DNA of 64,000 bases from assembly GCF_010731855.1 (NCBI RefSeq), contig NZ_AP022620.1:3410001-3474000 (forward strand), given 5' to 3'. Position 1 is the stretch's first letter; each line of letters starts with the position of its first letter. The notes under the pieces were generated by a model. The model made no database searches. It was not told the DNA's origin and saw only the letters and a program-made list of their open reading frames with translations. Origin of the DNA: Mycolicibacterium anyangense (GTDB taxonomy: Bacteria > Actinomycetota > Actinomycetes > Mycobacteriales > Mycobacteriaceae). Shown one piece after another: positions 36,905-45,372 of the stretch. The translations under genes were made by a program, and so were the position numbers.

Positions 36905-37260
36905 CCATCTCCGCCCATTCCGGTCGCGCGCTCGACGAGATCACCGTCGAAGCCGCCCGTGCCGGTCAGCTCAGCCTGGACGACATCCGCATCAGCCGGG
37001 AGACCCTGCTGCACCAGGCCGACGCCGCCGAGCGGTCCGGTTCAGCACAACTGGCGATGAACCTGCGCCGGGCGGCCGAGATGACGGCGCTTCCGGCGGC
37101 CGAGATGCTGGCGGCATACGAGGCATTGCGCCCCAACCGTTCCACGTTCGACGAGCTGCAGGAGCTGGCGCAGCGACTCGATTCCCACCAAGCGCACGCG
37201 TGCGCGCAGCTGGTCCGCGAGGCGGCGACGGCCTACCAGCGGCGCGGCCTGTTGCGATGA
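36901..37260 (+). CDS. Diol dehydratase small subunit
   Basis: A 119-residue PduE-like small subunit. Conserved elements are SLDDIRISRETLLHQADAA (about residues 24-42), MNLRRAAEMTALP, and LRPNRSTFDELQELA (about 77-91). It completes the dehydratase with the fused large-medium chain. Both flanking genes overlap it by 4 bp (ATGA), showing strong translational coupling. It is shorter than the enteric subunit (about 170 residues), which has an N-terminal microcompartment-targeting extension. Confidence 0.9.
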   Translation: MTISAHSGRALDEITVEAARAGQLSLDDIRISRETLLHQADAAERSGSAQLAMNLRRAAEMTALPAAEMLAAYEALRPNRSTFDELQELAQRLDSHQAHACAQLVREAATAYQRRGLLR

Positions 37261-38831
37261 CGGTGTGGGCCGGTGTCGACATCGGCAACGCCACCACCGA
37301 AGTAGTCCTGTGCCGCGTCACCGGCGAGCTGGAGGTGGTGGCCAGCACACGGGTTCCAACCCGGGGCGGAAAAGGATCTTTGCGCGCCATCGACGTTGCC
37401 GCCCAACTGGTTCGCCAGGTGAGCGACTCCCACGGACTCTTGGTCGAACGGGCGGCGTTCGCTCCGACGCCGCCGGTGACGTCGAGCACCGAGCAGGTCA
37501 AACTGCACACCCGCCGCACCGGCCGGCTGCTCATCATCACCCGGTCGGCGCCCACGACCGCGGGCGACTCGGCCGGCATCGGCATCCCGGTACCCGTCGA
37601 ACGCCTCAGCGAGGTCGGCCGGGACCAGCCGGTCATCGCCTGCGCGACGGCCGAGCAGGGATACCGCGATGTCGCGGGATTCGTCAATGCCGCAATCGAT
37701 TCGGGCCGCTCCGTGGTGGGTGTGGTGACCACCAATGACGAGGCCGTGCTGGTGTCGAACCGGCTGGCCACGCCGCTGCCGGTCATCGACGGCGTCGACG
37801 TGGCTGCGCTGATGTCGGCCACCCTGGTCGCCGTCGAAGTGCGTCAGGGCTTCACGTCGCTGCAGCGGCTCACCGACCCGTACTGGCTCGTCGACGCGTT
37901 CGACCTGTCTGATGAGGAACGCACCGACGCCAGGCTGGTCGCCGACCAACTCTTCGACAGCGCATGCGCGGTGGTGTGCCTGCACGACGGCATCCCCGAG
38001 GACGACCACCCCGCCGAACCGCTCTCCGCCCCGGCCGATACCGAGCAATCGCACGTCGTACACCTTGCCGACATTGCGGCACAAGCGAATTCACGTCGCG
38101 GCGCGGTGGCGGTCGACAGTGTGGTGCGGGCGACGATGGGTGATGACGTGCGGCGGCCGCCCGCCGGTGCCGACGCGCTCAGTGCCGCACTGGGTGTGCC
38201 GGTGACACGGGTGGACTCCGAGGCCGCTGCGGCCAGGGTAGGTGCGCTGACCACTCCCGGTGTCACCGCGGACATGGTGGTCGTCGATGTCGGCGGCGGC
38301 ACCGTCGACGTGGTATCCGCGACGCAGCGCATCGTCCTGCCCGGTGCCGGTCAACTGCTCACGACCGCCACATCTGCGGCCCTGGGCATCTCCCGCAGCA
38401 CCGCCGAATACGCCAAGCGCGCCGAGGCTCTCAGCGCGGTCACTCCACAGCTCGTCGAGGACGAGCACGGGCGCCGGCACTTCCTCGACTCCCCGATCGA
38501 TGGTCGCTGCACAGGCTGGCTGCTGGCCTCGGCCGCCAACGGACTGCTGCCCTTCACCTCGCAGCTGTCCGGCTCCGAATGGCGTAACTGGCGCCTGGCG
38601 GCCAAGCGCCTCGTCATCGGCGCCAACGTGGTGCGAGGGCTGGACCGGGTGGCACCCGATGCCCGGGGTCTGGTGCTGGTCGGTGGCGGGGCCGGCGACG
38701 ATGAACTCGTCCGCGCCGTCAGCGAACAGCTCGGCCTGCGGGTGACGGTCGGGCGGGGCAACGTCTGCCGCACGCTGGGCCACCGCTACGCGGTTGCGTA
38801 CGGATTGGTCGCCATCGCCACCGGTGGCTGA
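37257..38831 (+). CDS. Diol dehydratase reactivase, large subunit
   Basis: A 524-residue ASKHA-fold ATPase like PduG/DdrA, which exchanges damaged cobalamin out of inactivated dehydratase. The start GVDIGNATTEVVLC is the phosphate-1 motif and VVVDVGGGTVDVVS (about residues 341-354) the second nucleotide-binding element; LVLVGGGAGDDELV follows. It is shorter than enteric PduG (about 610). No gene for the small reactivase subunit follows within the window. The start overlaps the small dehydratase subunit gene by 4 bp. Confidence 0.88.
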   Translation: MTVWAGVDIGNATTEVVLCRVTGELEVVASTRVPTRGGKGSLRAIDVAAQLVRQVSDSHGLLVERAAFAPTPPVTSSTEQVKLHTRRTGRLLIITRSAPTTAGDSAGIGIPVPVERLSEVGRDQPVIACATAEQGYRDVAGFVNAAIDSGRSVVGVVTTNDEAVLVSNRLATPLPVIDGVDVAALMSATLVAVEVRQGFTSLQRLTDPYWLVDAFDLSDEERTDARLVADQLFDSACAVVCLHDGIPEDDHPAEPLSAPADTEQSHVVHLADIAAQANSRRGAVAVDSVVRATMGDDVRRPPAGADALSAALGVPVTRVDSEAAAARVGALTTPGVTADMVVVDVGGGTVDVVSATQRIVLPGAGQLLTTATSAALGISRSTAEYAKRAEALSAVTPQLVEDEHGRRHFLDSPIDGRCTGWLLASAANGLLPFTSQLSGSEWRNWRLAAKRLVIGANVVRGLDRVAPDARGLVLVGGGAGDDELVRAVSEQLGLRVTVGRGNVCRTLGHRYAVAYGLVAIATGG

Positions 38832-38835
38832 CCCG

Positions 38836-38889
38836 AGTGTGGGCCCTATGCACGGGTTTTCACCGATCTGCGTACATAAGGCCCACACT
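38836..38889. terminator. Hairpin between reactivase and fadA6
   Basis: A 19-bp inverted repeat (38836-38854 with 38871-38889) and a 16-nt loop between convergent genes. The two imperfect pairs are C-A in plus-strand RNA and U-G in minus-strand RNA, so pairing is complete in the fadA6-side transcript. It begins 5 bp after the reactivase stop and ends 10 bp from the fadA6 stop. Confidence 0.78.
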
Positions 38890-38899
38890 GGAGCCAGTA

Positions 38900-40057
38900 C
38901 TAGAGCCGCTCGATGATGGTCACGTTGGCGGTGCCGCCACCCTCGCACATGGTCTGCAGGCCGTAGCGCCCGCCACGGCGCTCCAGCTCGTTGAGCATGG
39001 TGGTGAACAGCTTGGCGCCGGTGGCACCCAGGGGGTGGCCCAGAGCGATCGCGCCCCCGTTGGGGTTGACCTTCTCCGGATCGGCCTTGGTCTCCTTGAG
39101 CCAGGCCATCACCACCGGCGCGAACGCCTCGTTGATCTCCACGACGTCGATGTCGTCGATGGTCAGGCCGGCCTTGTCCAGCGCGTACCGGGTGGCCGGG
39201 ATGGGGCCGGTCAGCATGAACACCGGGTCGTCACCGCGGGCGCTGATGTGGTGGATGCGGGCGCGCGGGGTCAGGTTGTGGTCCTTGACGGCCTGCTCGG
39301 AGGCCAGCAGCACCGCGCTGGCGCCGTCGGAGATCTGGCTGGCCATCGCCGCGGTCAGCCGGCCGCCTTCGCGCAGCGGCTTGAGGCCGGCCATCTTCTC
39401 CAGGCTGGACTCGCGGGGGCCCTCGTCGATGCGGAAGTCACCGACCGGCACGATCTCGTTGTCGAAGTGCCCGGCCTGGATTGCGGCGAAGGCCTTCTCA
39501 TGACTGCCGAGCGAGAACTCCTCCATCTCCTCGCGAGACAGGCCCCACTTCTCGGCGATCATCTCGGCCCCGCGGAACTGCGAGATCTCCTGGTCGCCGT
39601 AGCGCTCCAGCCAATACTGCGACTCGTTGGTCGGCGAGGTGAAACCGAACTGCTCGGCGACGAGCATCGCCGACGAGATCGGGATCTTGCTCATGTTCTG
39701 CATGCCGCCGGCCAGGATCAGATCGGCGGTGCCTGCCATGATCGCCTGTGCGCCAAAGGAAATAGCCTGCTGGCTCGAACCGCACTGCCGGTCGACCGTC
39801 ACGCCGGGCACCGCTTCTGGGAAGCCGGCGGCCAGCCAGGTGTTGCGGCCGATGTTGCCGGCCTGGGGGCCGATGGTGTCCAGGCAGCCGACGATCGCAT
39901 CCTCGACGGCACCGGGGTCGACGTCCACGCGGTCGAAGATCCCGCGGAAGGCCACCACACCCAGGTCAATGGGATGAACGTGGGCCAGCGAACCGTTGCG
40001 CTTGCCGACCGCGGTGCGCACGGCGTCGATCACGTATGCCTGTGAGGCGGGGGCCAT
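38900..40057 (-). CDS. fadA6: Thiolase of C/D-ring (HIP) catabolism
   Basis: FadA6 is the thiolase for the open-chain CoA intermediates produced from rings C and D. The 385-residue protein has C92 (VDRQCGSSQQ), H341 ([11 protein letters not shown]) and C371 (QTMCEGGG). The ATG at 40057 has AAGGAG upstream; the longer reading frame from 40120 would run into kstR2. It is the last gene of fadE30-ipdF-kstR2-fadA6, which reads from the KstR2 operator at 42611. Confidence 0.93.
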   Translation of the reverse strand: MAPASQAYVIDAVRTAVGKRNGSLAHVHPIDLGVVAFRGIFDRVDVDPGAVEDAIVGCLDTIGPQAGNIGRNTWLAAGFPEAVPGVTVDRQCGSSQQAISFGAQAIMAGTADLILAGGMQNMSKIPISSAMLVAEQFGFTSPTNESQYWLERYGDQEISQFRGAEMIAEKWGLSREEMEEFSLGSHEKAFAAIQAGHFDNEIVPVGDFRIDEGPRESSLEKMAGLKPLREGGRLTAAMASQISDGASAVLLASEQAVKDHNLTPRARIHHISARGDDPVFMLTGPIPATRYALDKAGLTIDDIDVVEINEAFAPVVMAWLKETKADPEKVNPNGGAIALGHPLGATGAKLFTTMLNELERRGGRYGLQTMCEGGGTANVTIIERL

Positions 40058-40067
40058 GTCGATCTCC

Positions 40068-40658
40068 TTACTCTGTGGCGGATATTCCGCCGAGGACGAT
40101 GGAAAGGTATTGGCGGCCAACCTCTTCGGCGGTCAGCGGACCGCCGGGCTGATACCACCGCACGGACACCCAGGTGGTGTCCCTGATGAACCGGTAGACC
40201 ACGTCGACGTTGATGTCGGGCCGGAAGCAACCCTGCTCGATACCTTCGTTGAGAAGGTCGTGCCACATCTTGCGCTGCTCCTTGTTGCGCACCTCGACGA
40301 ACCCGAACTGCGGCAGCGACGACAGCCGCTTGGCCTCGTCCTGGTAGATCACCACTTGGGCGTGCCGGTGTTCGATCGCCTCGAACGAGGCCATGAACAG
40401 GCCCTTGAGCCGCTCCAGTGGATTGGGTTCGAACTCGACGATCTGCTGATAGCGCGCGAACAGCCAGTCCAGGAAGCCCCGCAGGACCTCCTCGACCATC
40501 TGCTCCTTGCTCTTGAAGTGGTGGTAGAGACTGCCGGACAGAATGCCCGCCGAATCGGCGATGTCGCGCACCGTGGTGGCGCGCAGGCCACGTTCGGCGA
40601 ACATCGTCGCGGCGAGATCGAGAAGCTCGTCGCGACGGCTGACCGGCTGTTCTGTCAT
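40068..40658 (-). CDS. kstR2: TetR-family repressor of the HIP regulon
   Basis: KstR2 represses the C/D-ring genes and is released by HIP-CoA. The 196-residue protein has a TetR DNA-binding domain (residues about 10-55: FAERGLRATTVRDIADSAG, SGSLYHHFKSKEQMV) and a helical effector domain with the family's VIYQDEAKRL and NKEQRKMWHDLL segments. It is embedded in the operon it controls, overlapping ipdF by 4 bp and lying 10 bp from fadA6. Its sites are seen at 27893 and 42611. Confidence 0.95.
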   Translation of the reverse strand: MTEQPVSRRDELLDLAATMFAERGLRATTVRDIADSAGILSGSLYHHFKSKEQMVEEVLRGFLDWLFARYQQIVEFEPNPLERLKGLFMASFEAIEHRHAQVVIYQDEAKRLSSLPQFGFVEVRNKEQRKMWHDLLNEGIEQGCFRPDINVDVVYRFIRDTTWVSVRWYQPGGPLTAEEVGRQYLSIVLGGISATE

Positions 40659-41446
40659 GCTCGCTGGCTCGATACCGAAATGACTTCGCCGGTCAGGTAA
40701 CTGGAGTAGTCACTGGCCAGGAACGCGATCGTCGAGGCGATCTCCCACGGCTCGGCGGCGCGGCCGAACGCCTCGCCTTCCGAGAGGCGATCCAGCAGAT
40801 CCGCCGAGCTGACCTTCTCCAGGAACTTGTGCCGGGCGATGCTCGGAGACACCGCGTTGATGCGCACCCCGAACTCGACGGCTTCGATCGCGCTGCACCG
40901 GGTCAGCGCCATCACGCCCGCTTTGGCCGCGGCGTAGTGCGACTGTGAGTGCTGCGCTCGCCAGCCCAGCACGCTGGCGTTGTTGACGATCACCCCGCCG
41001 TGGCCGGCTTCCCGGAAGTAGCGCAGGGCGGCCCGCGTCGCGCGCATCACCGAGGTGAGCGTGACGTTGAGAACTCGGTCCCACTCCTCGTCGGTCATGT
41101 CGACCACCGGGGTCTCACCCCCGAGTCCGGCGTTGTTCACCAGCACGTCCAGCCGGCCCATCCGGGCGGTGGTCGAGGCGATCAGCGCGTCCACCTGGGC
41201 CGTGGAGGTGACGTCGCAGACCACGCTCTCGACCCGGCCCAGGCCGAGTTCGGCGAGTTGATCGCGGGTTTCACCGAGCCGGCGTTCGTGGTGATCGGAG
41301 ATCACCACGTCGGCGCCCTCGGCCAGTGCGCGGCGCGCGGTGGCCGAGCCGATGCCGGTGCCGGCCGCCGCGGTCACTACCACGACCTTTCCGGTCAGCA
41401 GACCGTGGCCGGCGACCTCCTGCGGGACCTCCGCCAATGAGCCCAC
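40655..41446 (-). CDS. ipdF: SDR, 5-hydroxy-HIP-CoA dehydrogenase type
   Basis: A 263-residue SDR equivalent to Rv3559c (IpdF), which oxidises the 5-hydroxy group of the CoA-activated C/D-ring intermediate. The cofactor motif is VVTAAAGTGIGSATARR (about residues 24-40), NNAG lies near residue 105, and the active site has S in NNASVLG and YAAAK. The GTG at 41446 overlaps the fadE30 stop by one base; the longer frame upstream lies within fadE30. A 4-bp overlap with kstR2 follows. Confidence 0.88.
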   Translation of the reverse strand: MGSLAEVPQEVAGHGLLTGKVVVVTAAAGTGIGSATARRALAEGADVVISDHHERRLGETRDQLAELGLGRVESVVCDVTSTAQVDALIASTTARMGRLDVLVNNAGLGGETPVVDMTDEEWDRVLNVTLTSVMRATRAALRYFREAGHGGVIVNNASVLGWRAQHSQSHYAAAKAGVMALTRCSAIEAVEFGVRINAVSPSIARHKFLEKVSSADLLDRLSEGEAFGRAAEPWEIASTIAFLASDYSSYLTGEVISVSSQRA

Positions 41447-42594
41447 TAGCCCTTCGCCTCCCGGGGTAGGCCGAGCACCCGCTCGGCGATGATGTTGCGC
41501 TGGATCTCGTTGGAGCCGCCGTAGATCGTATCGGCGCGCGAGAACAGGAACAGCCGCTGCCACTCGTCGAACTCGTCGTCCTGTTTGAGCAGCCCGAGCT
41601 TGCCCTGGATGTCCATGGCCAGCTCGCCGAGATCGCGGTGCCAGTTCGCCCACAGCAGTTTGGACACGTTATCTTGGCCGGGTTGTTCCACGTCCATGGT
41701 CGCCAACGCGTAGGAGCGCATGGTCTGCAACCCCACCCAGGCCCGGGTGAGCCGCTCGCGGATCAGCGGGTCGTCGATGGCCCCATTGGCCTTGGCCAGC
41801 TCGACAACCCCGGAAAGCTCACGGGCATAACGGATCTGCTGGCCCAGCGTCGAGACACCGCGCTCGAACGTCAGCAACCCCATGGCCACCCGCCAGCCAT
41901 CGCCGGGCTCGCCTACCACCAGGCCGGCGTCGGCACGGGCATCGGTGAAGAACACCTCGTTGAACTCCGAGTCACCGGTCAGCTGAATGATCGGGCGGAT
42001 CTCCACGCCGGGCTGATCCAGCGGCACCAGCAGAAACGACAGGCCGGCGTGCCGCTTGGAGCCCTTCTCGGTGCGGGCCACCACGAAACACCATTGCGCC
42101 CAGTGCGCCAGCGACGTCCACACCTTTTGGCCATTGATGAGCCAGTGGTCACCGTCCAGGACGGCTGTGGTCGCCACGTTGGCCAGATCGCTGCCGGCGC
42201 CGGGCTCGGAGTAGCCCTGTGACCACAGTTCGGTGACATCGAGGATGCGCGGCAGGAACCGCTGCTGCTGCTCGGGCGTGCCGAAGGCGATCAGGGTGGG
42301 CCCGAGCAGTTCCTCACCCAGGTGGTTGACCTTGTCGGGGGCGTCGGCCTTGGCGTACTCCTCGTAGAAGGCGACGCGGTGCGCCACCGACAGACCGCGG
42401 CCGCCGTGCTCCACCGGCCAGCCCAGACACGTCAGACCGGCGGCCGCCAGATGGCGGTTCCACGCCAGCCGTTCTTCGAAGGCTTCATGTTCGCGCCCGG
42501 GCCCGCCGAGGCCCTTGAGCGCGGCGTACTCGCCGACGAGGTTGTCGGCCAGCCACTCGCGGACCTCAGCCCGGAACTCCTCGACCGTTATCAC
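41446..42594 (-). CDS. fadE30: Acyl-CoA dehydrogenase acting on HIP-CoA
   Basis: FadE30 carries out the first desaturation of HIP-CoA, the propionyl side chain on the C/D rings, after FadD3. The 382-residue protein has YSEPGAGSDLANV (about residues 128-140), KVWTSLAHWAQW, and the C-terminal FAD-binding TIYGGSNEIQRNIIAERVLG. The GTG start at 42594 is 16 bp from the KstR2 operator with a TAGGTT -10-like element between, pointing to a leaderless or very short-leader transcript. Head of the fadE30-ipdF-kstR2-fadA6 operon. Confidence 0.93.
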   Translation of the reverse strand: MITVEEFRAEVREWLADNLVGEYAALKGLGGPGREHEAFEERLAWNRHLAAAGLTCLGWPVEHGGRGLSVAHRVAFYEEYAKADAPDKVNHLGEELLGPTLIAFGTPEQQQRFLPRILDVTELWSQGYSEPGAGSDLANVATTAVLDGDHWLINGQKVWTSLAHWAQWCFVVARTEKGSKRHAGLSFLLVPLDQPGVEIRPIIQLTGDSEFNEVFFTDARADAGLVVGEPGDGWRVAMGLLTFERGVSTLGQQIRYARELSGVVELAKANGAIDDPLIRERLTRAWVGLQTMRSYALATMDVEQPGQDNVSKLLWANWHRDLGELAMDIQGKLGLLKQDDEFDEWQRLFLFSRADTIYGGSNEIQRNIIAERVLGLPREAKG

Positions 42595-42610
42595 CCCTGT
42601 AGGCTAACCT

Positions 42611-42624
42611 ACCAAGCACTTGCT
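42611..42624. promoter_or_regulatory. KstR2 operator between fadE30 and fadD3
   Basis: ACCAAGCACTTGCT matches all fixed positions of AnCAAGnnCTTGnT. It serves the divergent fadE30 unit (16 bp away, minus) and the fadD3 unit (61 bp away, plus). Confidence 0.92.
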
Positions 42625-42685
42625 TTGTTAGCCCGGTGACGACGATTGCCGTGCGGCCCGGGTAGGCAAGACCAAAGGAGCATTG

Positions 42686-44227
42686 ATGGAGCCCAGCGAC
42701 CCGCGCACGACACCCGCGGTGCTGGACCGGATGGCCCGCGAGCTGGGCGACCGGGATGCGTTGATCACCGATGAGCGCACGCTCACCTTCGCGCAGCTGC
42801 GCGATGAGGTGCGCACGGTGGCCGCGGCGATGATCGCGCTCGGGGTGGACGCCGGCGACCGGGTGGCGATCTGGTCGCCGAACACCTGGCACTGGGTGGT
42901 CGCGTGCCTGGCCACCCATTACGCCGGTGCGGTGGTGGTTCCGCTGAACACCCGCTACACCGCTGAGGAAGCCTCCGACATCCTGGCCCGTACCCAGGCG
43001 CCGCTGTTGATCGCGATGGGCCGCTTCCTCGATACCGACCGGGTGGCCGACCTGGACCGCGCCGCGCTGCCCCACCTGCGCCACATCGTGCGGGTGCCGC
43101 TGGACACCGACGACGGCACCTGGGACGAGTTCGTGTCGGGCCCTGGCGCGTCGCCCACCGAGGTCGACGCCCGAGCGGCGGCGCTCACCGGTGACGACGT
43201 CTCGGACATCCTGTTCACCTCCGGTACCACCGGCCGCAGCAAAGGTGTGCTCAGCGCGCATCGGCAGTCGCTGGCCGCACCGGCGGCCTGGGCGGCGTGC
43301 GGTCAGCTCACCAGCGCCGACCGCTACCTGTGCATCAACCCGTTCTTCCACAACTTCGGCTACAAGGCCGCCATCCTGGCCTGCCTGCAAACCGGGGCGG
43401 CGCTGATCCCGCAGCTGACCTTCGATCCAGAACAGGCCTTCCGCATCATCGAGAAGCAGCGGGTGACGGTTCTCCCGGGACCGCCGACGATCTTCCAGAC
43501 CCTGCTGGATCACCCGGCCCGCGCGAACTACGACCTGAGCTCGCTGCGGTTCGCCGTCACCGGTGCGGCCACCGTCCCGGTGGTGCTGATCGAGCGCATG
43601 CAGGCCGAGCTGGACTTCGACATCGTGCTGACCGCCTACGGGCTCACCGAGGCCACCGGCTTCGGCACGATGTGCCGTGCCGAGGACGACGCGGTGACGG
43701 TCGCCACCACGTGCGGGCGCCCGATCGCGGACTTCGAGCTGCGCATCGATTCACCGGATCAGGCTGGCGCCGGCGAAGTCCTGTTGCGGGGACCCAACGT
43801 CATGCTCGGCTACCTCGATGACCCCGCCGCCACCGCGGCCGCCATCGACCCCGACGGCTGGCTGCACACCGGGGACATCGGAACCGTCGACGCCGCAGGC
43901 AATCTGCGGATCACCGACCGGCTCAAGGACATGTACATCTGCGGCGGGTTCAACGTCTACCCCGCCGAGATCGAACAGGTACTGGCCCGCCTGGACGGTG
44001 TCGCCGACGCCGCGGTGATCGGGGTTCCCGACGAACGCCTCGGCGAGGTGGGCAGGGCGTTCATCGTTCGGCGGCCCGGCAGCGACCTCGACGAACAGAC
44101 CGTCATCGACTACACGCGTAAGCACCTGGCGAATTTCAAGACACCACGATCGGTGGCCTTCCTGGCAGCACTGCCGCGAAACCCCGGCGGAAAAGTGGTC
44201 AAACCCACACTGCGAGAGATGGTTTGA
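42686..44227 (+). CDS. fadD3: HIP-CoA synthetase (acyl-CoA ligase)
   Basis: FadD3 activates the bicyclic propionate HIP with CoA and ATP, starting C/D-ring degradation and making the KstR2 inducer. The 513-residue adenylating enzyme has ILFTSGTTGRSKGVL (about residues 174-188), YGLTEATGFG (about 315-324), GWLHTGDIG, and the C-terminal lysine motif PRNPGGKVVKP. The ATG at 42686 follows AAAGGAG by 5 bases. First gene of fadD3-fadE31-fadE32-fadE33-patatin-aspB; it overlaps fadE31 by one base. Confidence 0.94.
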   Translation: MEPSDPRTTPAVLDRMARELGDRDALITDERTLTFAQLRDEVRTVAAAMIALGVDAGDRVAIWSPNTWHWVVACLATHYAGAVVVPLNTRYTAEEASDILARTQAPLLIAMGRFLDTDRVADLDRAALPHLRHIVRVPLDTDDGTWDEFVSGPGASPTEVDARAAALTGDDVSDILFTSGTTGRSKGVLSAHRQSLAAPAAWAACGQLTSADRYLCINPFFHNFGYKAAILACLQTGAALIPQLTFDPEQAFRIIEKQRVTVLPGPPTIFQTLLDHPARANYDLSSLRFAVTGAATVPVVLIERMQAELDFDIVLTAYGLTEATGFGTMCRAEDDAVTVATTCGRPIADFELRIDSPDQAGAGEVLLRGPNVMLGYLDDPAATAAAIDPDGWLHTGDIGTVDAAGNLRITDRLKDMYICGGFNVYPAEIEQVLARLDGVADAAVIGVPDERLGEVGRAFIVRRPGSDLDEQTVIDYTRKHLANFKTPRSVAFLAALPRNPGGKVVKPTLREMV

Positions 44228-45372
44228 TGGATCTGAACTACGACGACGCCACCCGCGAGTTCCGCGACGAGGTACGCGATTTCCTGGCCGCCAACAAGGC
44301 GTCCTTCCCCACCAAGTCCTATGACACCGCCGAGGGTTTCGAGCAGCACCGGATCTGGGACCGGGTGCTGTTCGACGCCGGGTTGTCGGTGATCGCCTGG
44401 CCCAAGAAGTACGGCGGCCGAGACGCGACCCTGCTCCAATGGGTGGTCTACGAAGAGGAGTACTTCCGCGCCGGGGCGCCCGGGCGCGCCAGCGCCAACG
44501 GCACCTCCATGCTGGCGCCGACCCTGTTCGCGCACGGCACTGAAGAGCAGCTGGACCGCGTCCTGCCGAAAATGGCCAGCGGCGAAGAGATCTGGGCCCA
44601 GGCCTGGTCGGAGCCGGAGTCCGGTAGCGACCTGGCCTCACTGCGGTCCACCGCCACCAAGACCGATGGCGGCTGGCTGCTCAACGGGCAGAAGATCTGG
44701 AGCAGCCGGGCTCCCTTCGGCGACCGCGGGTTCGGGCTGTTCCGGTCGGACCCGACCGCCGAGCGTCACCGCGGACTGACCTACTTCATGTTCGACCTCA
44801 AGGCCGACGGCATCACCGTTCGCCCGATCGCGCAACTCGGGGGTGACACCGGTTTCGGGGAGATCTTCCTGGACAACGTGTTCGTGCCCGACCACGACGT
44901 TATCGGTTCGGTGCACGAAGGCTGGCGCGCGGCGATGAGCACCACCAGCAACGAGCGCGGCATGTCGCTGCGCAGCCCGGCACGCTTCCTGGCACCCGCC
45001 GAACGGCTGGTGAAAACCTGGGCAGCGCAGGGTTGCGAGCCCGCCTTCGCCGGCCGGGTGGCCGACGCGTGGATCAAGGCCCAGGCCTATCGACTGCACA
45101 CCTTCGGCACCGTCACCCGACTCGCCGAGGGCGGGGAGCTGGGCGCGGAGTCGTCGGTCACCAAGGTGTTCTGGAGTGATCTGGACGTGGCGCTGCACCA
45201 GACCGCCCTGGAACTGCGCGGCCCGGACGCCGAGCTGGCCGACTCCTGGACCGACGGCCTGCTGTTCGCGTTGGGCGGCCCGATCTACGCCGGCACCAAC
45301 GAGATTCAGCGCAACATCATCGCCGAGCGGATGCTCGGACTGCCCAAAGAACCCTCCGGGAAGACGACATGA
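44227..45372 (+). CDS. fadE31: Acyl-CoA dehydrogenase, FadE31
   Basis: A 381-residue acyl-CoA dehydrogenase with the complete flavin signature (WSEPESGSDLASLRS, about residues 126-140) and the C-terminal PIYAGTNEIQRNIIAERMLG. In mycobacteria FadE31 pairs with FadE32 or FadE33 to form heteromeric dehydrogenases for C/D-ring intermediates. The ATG at 44227 shares one base with the fadD3 stop (TGATG), and the stop overlaps fadE32 by 4 bp. Confidence 0.92.
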   Translation: MDLNYDDATREFRDEVRDFLAANKASFPTKSYDTAEGFEQHRIWDRVLFDAGLSVIAWPKKYGGRDATLLQWVVYEEEYFRAGAPGRASANGTSMLAPTLFAHGTEEQLDRVLPKMASGEEIWAQAWSEPESGSDLASLRSTATKTDGGWLLNGQKIWSSRAPFGDRGFGLFRSDPTAERHRGLTYFMFDLKADGITVRPIAQLGGDTGFGEIFLDNVFVPDHDVIGSVHEGWRAAMSTTSNERGMSLRSPARFLAPAERLVKTWAAQGCEPAFAGRVADAWIKAQAYRLHTFGTVTRLAEGGELGAESSVTKVFWSDLDVALHQTALELRGPDAELADSWTDGLLFALGGPIYAGTNEIQRNIIAERMLGLPKEPSGKTT

